From contig CAJUGP010000054.1 in the NCBI GenBank assembly GCA_910586365.1, positions 1-9,619 on the forward strand: a stretch of 9,619 bases of DNA, in the 5' to 3' direction. This DNA is from an uncultured Christensenella sp. (GTDB taxonomy: Bacteria > Bacillota > Clostridia > Christensenellales > Borkfalkiaceae). Position 1 is the first letter of the stretch; each line of letters starts with the position of its first letter. Positions 1-5,076 of the stretch are shown one piece after another. Below the pieces are notes generated by a model. It searched no databases. It had not been told where the DNA came from and worked only from the letters and a program-made list of their open reading frames with translations. The position numbers and the translations under genes were made by a program.

Positions 1-23
1 ACGAAGTGCCCGAAAAGTTTGAA

Positions 24-49
24 TAAAAAACCCCTCCTCATATGGGGGC
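24..49 (-). terminator. Candidate intrinsic terminator reading leftward
   Basis: On the minus strand a C-rich arm (CCCC), a roughly ten-base loop and a GGGG arm are followed at once by a run of six T (plus-strand A at 25-30). The stem is only 4-5 bp, so this is a modest terminator. It could be the last stop for transcription coming leftward through the hairpin cluster. No gene is visible to its left because only about 23 bases remain in the window. Confidence 0.4.
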
Positions 50-81
50 GTTTCGGCTGCGCTCAACGTGACAAGGCGGGG
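49..81. repeat. 33-bp direct repeat, copy 1
   Basis: These 33 bases, beginning CGTTTCGGCTGCGCTCAACG and ending AAGGCGGGG, are identical to 293-325, 244 bp away. In the second copy they form the right arm of a 61-nt palindromic element. This first copy lacks the left arm, so it looks like a truncated copy of the same interspersed element. Confidence 0.85.
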
Positions 82-101
82 TGGGCAATCCTCCTTAATT
101 T

Positions 102-140
102 CTCGCCGCCGTAAGGTGCAACGGCGGTTCGGTCACGCTA
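102..140 (+). repeat. ~39-bp hairpin repeat, copy A
   Basis: It contains a stem of 7 bp (CCGCCGT at 106-112 with ACGGCGG at 121-127). The first 15 bases (CTCGCCGCCGTAAGG) are the exact reverse complement of 583-597. After the variable loop both copies continue CGGCGG, two bases, CGG, one base, CACGCT. This is therefore one repeat family present twice in opposite orientation, bracketing the hairpin cluster. Confidence 0.7.
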
Positions 141-164
141 TTGCACCAATCTATGTGCAATAGC
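137..164. repeat. 10-bp stem hairpin
   Basis: GCTATTGCAC (137-146) pairs perfectly with GTGCAATAGC (155-164) around an 8-base loop. No T-tract follows on either strand, so it is not a standard terminator. It directly adjoins repeat copy A and may be part of the same composite element. Confidence 0.7.
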
Positions 165-217
165 TCAGTTCGCCGCGCGCGCACAAGTCACAGGCATGTG
201 CGTAGAATGCGCGGCTC

Positions 218-243
218 ACCCCTTTGCACAAGGGGGACACAAT
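218..243. repeat. CCCCTT/AAGGGG hairpin repeat, copy 1
   Basis: CCCCTT (219-224) pairs with AAGGGG (230-235) around the loop TGCAC. The same core followed by the same GGACACAAT tail recurs at 408-434, so this is a two-copy local hairpin repeat. C-rich hairpins like this are common intergenic repeats in gut clostridia (general knowledge). No T-tract follows it. Confidence 0.75.
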
Positions 244-256
244 GCGGGGCGTCAAC

Positions 257-317
257 TGTCATTCTGAGCTTGTCGAAGAATCTCAAAAGAGACGTTTCGG
301 CTGCGCTCAACGTGACA
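257..317. repeat. 61-nt imperfect palindromic element (MITE/REP-like)
   Basis: The ends are TGTCA (257-261) and TGACA (313-317). The outer arms TGTCATTCTGAGC and GCTCAACGTGACA are complementary at 10 of 13 positions, and pairing continues imperfectly inward (TCGAAGAATCTC against GAGACGTTTCGG) to an AAAA apex near 285-288. The left-arm motif (GTCATTCTGAGC...TCGAAGAATCTC) resembles a short interspersed repeat I recall from many bacterial genomes. It encodes no protein and could be a mobilised passive element or an RNA hairpin. Confidence 0.7.
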
Positions 318-325
318 AGGCGGGG
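293..325. repeat. 33-bp direct repeat, copy 2
   Basis: Identical over 33 bases to 49-81. Here it forms the right arm of the 257-317 palindrome plus the following AGGCGGGG. Confidence 0.85.
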
Positions 326-354
326 GCGAGATAGGGGAATACGGCAATCCCACC

Positions 355-389
355 GCCCCTAACGGGGCACCTCCCTTTACATAAGGGAG
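355..389. repeat. Two adjacent C-rich hairpins
   Basis: The first is GCCCC-TAAC-GGGGC (355-368). The second is CTCCCTT (371-377) with AAGGGAG (383-389) around the loop TACAT. The second has the same architecture (7-bp stem, 5-base loop) as the hairpin at 408-426 but a different stem sequence, so pairing is kept while sequence differs. Neither is followed by a T-tract. Confidence 0.65.
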
Positions 390-406
390 CGGGCAATCCC
401 CCTTGA

Positions 407-434
407 TCCCCCTTTGCACAAGGGGGACACAATA
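407..434. repeat. CCCCTT/AAGGGG hairpin repeat, copy 2
   Basis: TCCCCCTT (407-414) pairs with AAGGGGGA (420-427) around TGCAC, an 8-bp perfect stem. The following GGACACAAT tail matches copy 1 at 218-243. Confidence 0.75.
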
Positions 435-447
435 AGGTAAAGGCGAT

Positions 448-477
448 AAAAACAAATCCCCTGTAAACTCACAGGGG
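448..477 (-). terminator. Second copy of the ncRNA terminator hairpin
   Basis: These 30 bases are identical to 614-643, 166 bp away. On the minus strand CCCCTGT pairs with ACAGGGG around GAGTTT and is followed by ATTTGTTTTT, an intrinsic terminator shape. The sequence flanking the two copies is unrelated, so only the terminator unit is duplicated. It may act as a back-up stop for the RNA that begins at about 1157. Confidence 0.65.
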
Positions 478-499
478 GTGAGACGTAAATTCTGCGCAT

Positions 500-514
500 C
501 GCGCCTGCGGCGCG
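500..514. repeat. GC-rich hairpin
   Basis: CGCGCC pairs with GGCGCG around TGC. It lies between the two terminator copies. The surrounding 478-613 has no credible reading frame. Confidence 0.5.
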
Positions 515-558
515 TGCGTTCACGGCGAACTAAGCGGAGCGAGATAGAATGCTCGCGG

Positions 559-597
559 AGCGTGCCCGAGTCCGCCGTATTCCCTTACGGCGGCGAG
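559..597 (-). repeat. ~39-bp hairpin repeat, copy B (inverted)
   Basis: On the minus strand 597-583 is identical to 102-116, and the family pattern (CGGCGG, two bases, CGG, one base, CACGCT) continues to 559. Its own hairpin is an 8-bp stem, CCGCCGTA (572-579) with TACGGCGG (586-593), around TTCCCT. Together with copy A it places inverted repeats at the two sides of the hairpin cluster. Confidence 0.7.
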
Positions 598-613
598 ATG
601 CAGGGTAGGGCAG

Positions 614-645
614 AAAAACAAATCCCCTGTAAACTCACAGGGGAT
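614..645 (-). terminator. Intrinsic terminator of the large ncRNA
   Basis: On the minus strand ATCCCCTGT (645-637) pairs perfectly with ACAGGGGAT (630-622), a 9-bp stem with a 6-base loop, followed by TTGTTTTT (621-614). This is a textbook rho-independent terminator in the orientation of the strong promoter at 1164-1191. It sets the 3' end of the transcript. Confidence 0.85.
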
Positions 646-896
646 ACCGTTATTCATTTAGTTGTGTCGGGCATGATCCGCCGTCGCGTATCTCTCCGTT
701 CCGCTTTCGGGCGCGCCGCTTCTCCGCTCCCTCGCGCACCACCGGTTTTGTGCGTCCGTTTGCCTTGTTACGACCCGTTTACCTCGGCTTTCCTTCAAGA
801 TTACGGTTCTGCGTGATCTTTGTCGACTTTGTTTCTCTTATTCGGGGTTCGATCCCTGCGCGCTTTTCCCTCTGCGCGCCTAACTTATGAGAACGT

Positions 897-992
897 CTAC
901 TTTTCCGCCCTTATCATATAGTGGTACATCGGTCTGCCCTCCCTTTACTCGATTTTCAAGCCTTGGGTTTTTTTCATATCGTCGTACCTCCC
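897..992 (-). other. Two tandem 10-codon ORFs with ribosome-binding-site-like motifs inside the ncRNA
   Basis: On the minus strand GGGAGG (992-987) precedes ATG at 977 by 9 bases, opening MKKTQGLKIE-stop (977-945). A second GGGAGG (943-938) precedes ATG at 929 by 8 bases, opening MYHYMIRAEK-stop (929-897). Both are exactly 33 nt with the stop. The first start codon is in the 3' strand of the CAUAUCG/CGAUAUG hairpin and its GGGAGG begins at the last stem base and runs into the loop. A third GGGAGG at 1034-1029 has no start codon after it, so the motif may instead be structural. Translation is unproven. Confidence 0.25.
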
Positions 993-1163
993 GATATGGA
1001 TTTTTGGAGACGTTTCCGCCTTCGCCTGCCTCCCTGCGTTGCCGGACTTTCCCGTCCGGTTCATGTAGGTTCTGGATTTGGCTGGTTACTTCTGCATCGG
1101 AGTGTTCCGTCCCTTTTGCGATTTAATAACATTTCATGAAAGTTACTTTCGTTTTGTACCTTT

Positions 1164-1235
1164 ATTATACCATGGATTTTTGACTTGTCAATACCTTTTT
1201 CAAAAATTTTTTATGTTTTTTTCGTGAAAAAATTT
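1164..1235 (-). promoter_or_regulatory. Very strong sigma-A promoter with UP-like A/T tracts, driving the ncRNA
   Basis: Reading leftward, TTGACA (1191-1186) is a perfect -35 box, the spacer is 16 bp, and TATAAT (1169-1164) is a perfect -10 box preceded by TGG, an extended -10. Immediately upstream (1192-1235) are repeated runs of A and T resembling an rRNA-type UP element. The predicted start is near 1157. It is the best promoter in the window and is not upstream of any protein gene. Confidence 0.85.
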
Positions 1236-1270
1236 CTAAAAACCGTAACATTTTCCAAATCGGGGGATTT

Positions 1271-2479
1271 TTACTTAATTTTTTCGACGTTTGTGCGGAT
1301 CGTCGTATCGATGGCGTTCGGCACAAGATCTTTCCATTCCTCGTAACGGCTCAGCGAGCTGCGGTAGAGCTGCGTTTTAAGCTGAAACAAATCGCAATCG
1401 GCTTTTTTGCAGGCGACGACAAGTCTGTCGAGATAGCTGCGGATCACCGTTTCGGCGTTTTCGAGCAATTCGTCGCTCATGGTCACTTCCGCGATGTCGT
1501 TTACGGGAGCGGGGACGCCGCGGTTAAAAAGCCGCAGTTTTAACCCGACTTTTAATTCGGCTTTGGGATTGTTTTTCGTATCGAGGGATACGCCGCCCTT
1601 GTTTTCGAGAATGCTGACCGAAACGGGCTTTCCTTTTTCTTCTGCCGTAAACGTTCCCGCAAACACCTTTCCTTTGGTAAGGCTGAACGCGAACGTTTCT
1701 TCCCGTTCGAGCAGTCCCGTCATTTTTCCCTTCGTAAACAAAGCGGTTTGCTCGGCGTTGTACACGACCGCCTTTTTTTCGGGCGCGCCCGTTCCTTCGC
1801 TCGATCCCGCGCTTCCGCCCGCGTCTCCTGCGCTGCCGCCGCCCGGCGTGCTCGATTCCTGTTCGGTCGTGCGCAGATAGGGCGCGTATCCGCTTGCCGA
1901 TACGCCGTAATAGCTGATCGCAAATTGTTTCAAGGTGTTCGCCATGACTTTTCCCGAGCTTTGCGCCGATTGCGTCAGCAGCTTTTGGATCGCCTGCGTG
2001 GGGCTGTCGTCCATGGCGCTTGTCGAAGTCAACAGCTCTTTCGCCGTGCCTTCGCATACGGCGATCTGCGCCGAATCGGGCATGTATTCGTTGCGCAAAA
2101 AGAAATCGAAACAGGCGATGGCGTTGTCTTTGGCGGCTTGTTCGCCTAAAATCACCAAATCGCAGAACACTAATTTGGGCACCCAGCCCGTTTCCGAAAA
2201 GATTTTGGAGATGCATTCGGATACGGTCGAACCTTTGGCGTCGACGGTGACGGTCGAGGTCGCGGCGCCGCCCGATGTGCTTCCTTGCGGCACGGCGATC
2301 TGCGTGGAAAGGGTAAAGGTGTCGCCGTCTTTATCGACGCCTGCGGCAAGAATGACCGCGGTTTTCTGAATATCGACTAAGCCGAAGTCGTTGGAGAAAA
2401 AAGCGAACACAATGAACGCCGCCAAAATAATATACAGTTTCATGGGAACCGTTCTCAAAAAACGTTGGAATTTATTCAC
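1271..2479 (-). CDS. gerC: Ger(x)C-family spore germinant receptor subunit C, without lipobox
   Basis: 402 residues, about the family size. GerC subunits sit with GerA and GerB in the spore inner membrane and are needed for nutrient-triggered germination. Recognised from the N-terminal DIQKTAVILAAGVDKDGD block (residues 36-53), the central region, and the C-terminal helix and strand ending YEEWKDLVPNAIDTTIRTNVEKIK. Start is GTG at 2479, with AAGGAG eight bases upstream; an ATG 12 codons later is possible. It overlaps the end of gerB by 8 nt. A hydrophobic segment spans residues 14-28, but no cysteine occurs before residue 89, so the usual lipobox (..GC) is missing and the protein is probably held by an uncleaved membrane anchor. 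A Gly/Ser-rich linker occupies about residues 206-236. No clear terminator follows the gene. Confidence 0.9.
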   Translation of the reverse strand: MNKFQRFLRTVPMKLYIILAAFIVFAFFSNDFGLVDIQKTAVILAAGVDKDGDTFTLSTQIAVPQGSTSGGAATSTVTVDAKGSTVSECISKIFSETGWVPKLVFCDLVILGEQAAKDNAIACFDFFLRNEYMPDSAQIAVCEGTAKELLTSTSAMDDSPTQAIQKLLTQSAQSSGKVMANTLKQFAISYYGVSASGYAPYLRTTEQESSTPGGGSAGDAGGSAGSSEGTGAPEKKAVVYNAEQTALFTKGKMTGLLEREETFAFSLTKGKVFAGTFTAEEKGKPVSVSILENKGGVSLDTKNNPKAELKVGLKLRLFNRGVPAPVNDIAEVTMSDELLENAETVIRSYLDRLVVACKKADCDLFQLKTQLYRSSLSRYEEWKDLVPNAIDTTIRTNVEKIK

Positions 2480-3539
2480 GGCGTTTTCTCCTTGTCAGCA
2501 GTACGAGGGGCGGCAGAACGAGCGTAAAGAGCGGAAAGATCCAAAAGGCGTATTCCGAAATAAATTTCTGCATGGACTGGTATTGGAAATTGAGCAGGAA
2601 GGCGAGCACGAGGAACAGCACGCTGAACGCCGTCGAAAGAACGGGCGTCAGCTTTTTCTTATGCCCGAACGCGTCGCCGAGGGTGTCGACGGCGGCCTGT
2701 ACGGGCATAACCGAATAAAACGCCATGACAAGTCCCAAAGCGTAGATAAAAAGATAATCGATTCTGCCCAAAACGCTGATTCCCGAAAAATAACGCGAAA
2801 TCTTGGAAAATGCAAACAACCGCGAAACGGCAAGCTCGGCGTATACCGCGTAAAACACGGCGAGGAAGAAGAGCACCGCCGCCGCGCCCGCCAGGTAACA
2901 TAATAGCCCTTTCCAGGCAAGTCCTTTTTTATATTCGACCTTTCCGACGAGGGAAAGCACGAGCACGCTGTCGAAAAACCAGCTCATGGTAAACGCCGTT
3001 CCGTTCAAAAAGCCCTTCGCACCCGCCGCGCCGACGGGTTGCAGCGCTTTGAAGTCGGCGCCGCCTATGGCGAACACGATGATGCCGATAAAACTGACGA
3101 TAGCGATCGGTCCGAGAATGTCCCATACCCTGCCCAAACAGAACAGGGGCTTGGAGCAGAGATACGCCGCAAAGAGGAAAAAGGGCGAGAACACGACGAG
3201 CGAGGGCAGCGTGTCGTAAAACACGCTTTGCACCATGAGTTTTTGTTCGTTGAGCGGCTGGATCGCGGCATAGAGCAGAAAAAGAGATAACAGAATGACG
3301 AGGACGGTCGCGGCGATTCTGCCCACGCTTTCTTCCAAAAGCGAATAGAGCGATTTTTCGCGTTTGCATAAAAGCAGAACGAGAAAGATGACCGCGGCTT
3401 GCAGCAGCAGGTTGACGAGCGCGGGGAAAAGCAAATCGTTTTTCGCGCGGAATACGAGGTCGGAAGGCAGAAGGATCAGCTTTCCGACGGGCGCGATGCA
3501 TGCGAGAAAGAAAAATAATTGGCGCTGTTTGATTTTCAT
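2472..3539 (-). CDS. gerB: GerAB-type spore germination permease (amino acid permease superfamily)
   Basis: 355 residues, mostly hydrophobic, with about ten membrane segments (for example 9-29, 36-57, 73-95, 113-128, 142-160, 182-199, 211-234, 262-280, 299-317, 331-348). This matches the spore permease family, which acts as the ligand-sensing B subunit of germinant receptors in the spore inner membrane. The RLFAFSKISRYFSGISVLGRIDYLFIY region resembles the conserved family block before the eighth segment. The start is the ATG at 3539, overlapping the gerA stop as ATGA; AGGAG lies six bases upstream (3550-3546). The open frame continues upstream into gerA, but that part is a shadow of gerA in another frame. 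The C-terminus is basic (RRKRRE). Confidence 0.92.
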   Translation of the reverse strand: MKIKQRQLFFFLACIAPVGKLILLPSDLVFRAKNDLLFPALVNLLLQAAVIFLVLLLCKREKSLYSLLEESVGRIAATVLVILLSLFLLYAAIQPLNEQKLMVQSVFYDTLPSLVVFSPFFLFAAYLCSKPLFCLGRVWDILGPIAIVSFIGIIVFAIGGADFKALQPVGAAGAKGFLNGTAFTMSWFFDSVLVLSLVGKVEYKKGLAWKGLLCYLAGAAAVLFFLAVFYAVYAELAVSRLFAFSKISRYFSGISVLGRIDYLFIYALGLVMAFYSVMPVQAAVDTLGDAFGHKKKLTPVLSTAFSVLFLVLAFLLNFQYQSMQKFISEYAFWIFPLFTLVLPPLVLLTRRKRRE

Positions 3540-4969
3540 TTCATTCTCCTGCGGTTCTTGGAACCGATCGAGCGCGGCCGCTTGGGCAACGAACTCAAAT
3601 TGTATTTGACGAAGCTGTCCCTTAGGTCGCGCCCGATCAAGGGGGCGACGGGGGTGAGCAGCGGTCTGCCGAAGCTTTCGGTCGCGCAAAGATACAATAG
3701 AACGAACGCCGTGAGCAGAATAATCCCGTACGTGCCCACGCTTCCCGCCACGAGCAGCATGGCAAGGCGCAGCACCGAGGTTTCCTCGATGAGATTGGGC
3801 ACGGTGTAAAGCCCGATTCCGCTGAACGCGATAATGATGATCGCGGGCGTGGAAACGAATCCCGCGCTCACCGCCGTTTCGCCGAGCACGAGCGCGCCCA
3901 CGACCGAAAGCGCCATGCCCACGTATTTGGGCATGCGGATGCTTGCTTCGTTCAATACTTCGAGCACAAGCAGCACGAGCAGCATTTCGAGCGACGGCGT
4001 CAGCGGTATGTTGCGGATGCTTCCCGAGATCGTGAGGAGCAGCTTCACGGGGAATAACTGTAATTTGAAGAGCTGCGCCGCGATATAAAACGAGGGCAGA
4101 TAGATGGCGACGAACAGGGCGAACAGACGTAAAAGACGGGTGAACGTGGCGCGGTAGGGCGGCACGTAATAATCTTCGCTCGCCTGAAAATCTTCGATGA
4201 GCAAATAGGGTACGGTGAGCGCGATGGGCGAACCGTCCACGAGCAAGCCCACGCGCCCTTCGGCGATCTTCGCGCAAAAAATATCGGGCTTTTCGGTCGA
4301 ACCGACTTGCTTCGTGAGCGAATAACGCCGTTCGGAAAGATAGCCCGTCAAATACGAAGAATCGGGGATATAATCGATCTCGATCGCGTTGATTTTTTCG
4401 CGCACGGCTTTTACGACTTCTTCCACCGAAGTACCTTCGAGGTAGCAGAGCGCCACCGTTGTTTTGGATAATCGCCCGACTTCGAGCATTTCGATATGCA
4501 ATTTTTCGGTTTTGAATCTGCGGCGCACGAGCGACGTGTTGATCTTAACGTCCTCGATAAATCCTTCGCGCGGACCTTTGATGGTAACGTCGGTCGGCGG
4601 CTCCGCGACGGCGCGCGGAAACACTTTTTTCGTGCCGACGATCACGGCTTCGTCCGCGCCTTCCCAAATCAGTGCGGGATTGCCGATGAGGATTTCCGTA
4701 ACGATGTCCGAAAAATTCTTTTTCTTTTTCATTTCGGGCGAGGGCACGGCAAGCGCGACCGCTTCGCACGTCGTCTTGCCCGTGTACGCGCGCATGGGCT
4801 GAATGACCTGTTCGGAGAGCAGATCCTTGTCGGTGATCGGGTCGGCGTAAATGCAGCAGAACGAAACGCCGCCCGCGGATACGAAGTCGAAGGTGAGAAT
4901 GTCTTCGGCAGGCAGCAGTTTTTTAAGTTCTTCTTTATCGGTTGCAAGCGTTCCCGTCAGCGATTTCAT
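3536..4969 (-). CDS. gerA: GerA-type spore germinant receptor subunit A
   Basis: 477 residues, the usual size. GerA subunits carry a large cytoplasmic N-terminal domain and a C-terminal membrane domain, and form the core oligomer of the nutrient germinant receptor (reported as an ion channel). Diagnostic blocks are GPREGFIEDVKINTSLVRRR (132-151) and AEGRVGLLVDGSPIALTVPY (236-255), followed by about five hydrophobic segments between residues 279 and 428, with IPLTPSLEML (321-330) at the membrane-domain entrance. The N-terminus (SLTGTLATDKEELKKLL...) aligns with the family start, supporting the ATG at 4969. No Shine-Dalgarno precedes it and the predicted start of transcription falls on the ATG, so the mRNA may be leaderless. 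First gene of gerA-gerB-gerC. Confidence 0.94.
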   Translation of the reverse strand: MKSLTGTLATDKEELKKLLPAEDILTFDFVSAGGVSFCCIYADPITDKDLLSEQVIQPMRAYTGKTTCEAVALAVPSPEMKKKKNFSDIVTEILIGNPALIWEGADEAVIVGTKKVFPRAVAEPPTDVTIKGPREGFIEDVKINTSLVRRRFKTEKLHIEMLEVGRLSKTTVALCYLEGTSVEEVVKAVREKINAIEIDYIPDSSYLTGYLSERRYSLTKQVGSTEKPDIFCAKIAEGRVGLLVDGSPIALTVPYLLIEDFQASEDYYVPPYRATFTRLLRLFALFVAIYLPSFYIAAQLFKLQLFPVKLLLTISGSIRNIPLTPSLEMLLVLLVLEVLNEASIRMPKYVGMALSVVGALVLGETAVSAGFVSTPAIIIIAFSGIGLYTVPNLIEETSVLRLAMLLVAGSVGTYGIILLTAFVLLYLCATESFGRPLLTPVAPLIGRDLRDSFVKYNLSSLPKRPRSIGSKNRRRMK

Positions 4970-4974
4970 ATAGG

Positions 4975-5003
4975 GAGTATGCGAAACCGCGCGGTTTTTA
5001 TGC
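4975..5003 (-). promoter_or_regulatory. Sigma-G-like forespore promoter of the ger operon
   Basis: Reading leftward, GCATA (5003-4999) fits the sigma-G -35 pattern GHATR, the spacer is 17 bp, and CATACTC (4981-4975) fits the -10 pattern CATHHTA at 6 of 7 positions. Sigma-G transcribes ger operons in Bacillus (established). The spacer contains a perfect 14-bp palindrome, AAACCGCGCGGTTT (4984-4997), a possible operator. The predicted start is near 4968, on the gerA start codon. Confidence 0.65.
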
Positions 5004-5041
5004 CGCCGAAAAAAGACTATTGTATTTTGTCGGCGTTTTTC

Positions 5042-5070
5042 TTTACTTTCGCGCCCAAGCGTGCTATGCT
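5042..5070 (+). promoter_or_regulatory. Sigma-A-like promoter of the cysteine desulfurase gene
   Basis: TTTACT (5042-5047), a 17-bp spacer and TATGCT (5065-5070), with TG one base upstream of the -10 (extended -10). The start predicted seven bases downstream is 5077, exactly the A of the start codon. Each hexamer matches consensus at 4 of 6, so the call is moderate. Confidence 0.5.
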
Positions 5071-5076
5071 TATGGC

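Larger units (their letters stand above)
614..1157 (-). ncRNA. Predicted ~545-nt structured non-coding RNA, family unknown
   Basis: A near-consensus promoter and an intrinsic terminator bracket this span, and no credible protein gene lies inside on either strand. Visible helices (plus coordinates): a possible closing stem UGUUAUU (1131-1125) with AAUAACG (654-648); 5' hairpin GAAAG-UAA-CUUUC (1150-1138); CGGA-ACAC-UCCG (about 1109-1098); CCGGAC-GGGAAA-GUCCGG (about 1059-1042); CAUAUCG/CGAUAUG (998-992 with 981-975); AACGUCU with AGACGUU (1014-1008 with 898-892), enclosing the previous one; GCGCGC/GCGCGC (879-874 with 863-858); AAGAU-ACG/CGU-AUCUU (820-797); CGCAC/GUGCG (754-750 with 739-735). 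Large size, strong promoter and helix density recall ornate RNAs such as OLE, GOLLD or ROOL, but I recognise no diagnostic motif. RNase P RNA (no GGCUUA partner to its GGGAAAGUCC), tmRNA, SRP RNA and a group II intron domain V are not supported. It lies downstream of gerC but has its own promoter. Confidence 0.72.

Noticed and set aside
1..26. Plus-strand frame GAA GTG CCC GAA AAG TTT GAA TAA, possibly the C-terminal end of a gene
   Set aside because: Only seven codons are present before the stop; this cannot be told from chance.
49..597. CRISPR array
   Set aside because: The repeats are of different families, in pairs and in mixed orientation, without regular spacers or cas genes.
841..860. 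GGGATCGAACCCC (minus strand) as a tRNA T-arm
   Set aside because: The loop begins with A rather than T, and no acceptor, D-arm or anticodon arm can be fitted around it.
478..1139. Open frames of 72-112 codons on the plus strand across the ncRNA and its terminator
   Set aside because: Composition is Arg/Ser/Pro-rich with no domain or ribosome binding site, and they run antisense to a promoter-terminator unit with strong RNA structure.
614..1157. RNase P RNA, tmRNA, SRP RNA or group II intron as identity of the large RNA
   Set aside because: GGGAAAGTCCGG resembles the RNase P core, but it is explained by a local hairpin and the pairing 3' motif is absent; no tmRNA CCA end or tag frame, no SRP GGAAGGA..AGCA apical loop, no intron 5' GUGCG or domain V.
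1236..1270. Terminator for the ger operon just after gerC
   Set aside because: AAATC-CCCC-GATTT is only 5 bp and is not followed by a T-tract; the T-runs beyond it have no stable stem.
3540..4277. N-terminal extension of the gerB frame up to 4277
   Set aside because: It is Arg/His-rich shadow sequence of gerA; the permease starts at the ATG at 3539 with AGGAG and an ATGA overlap.
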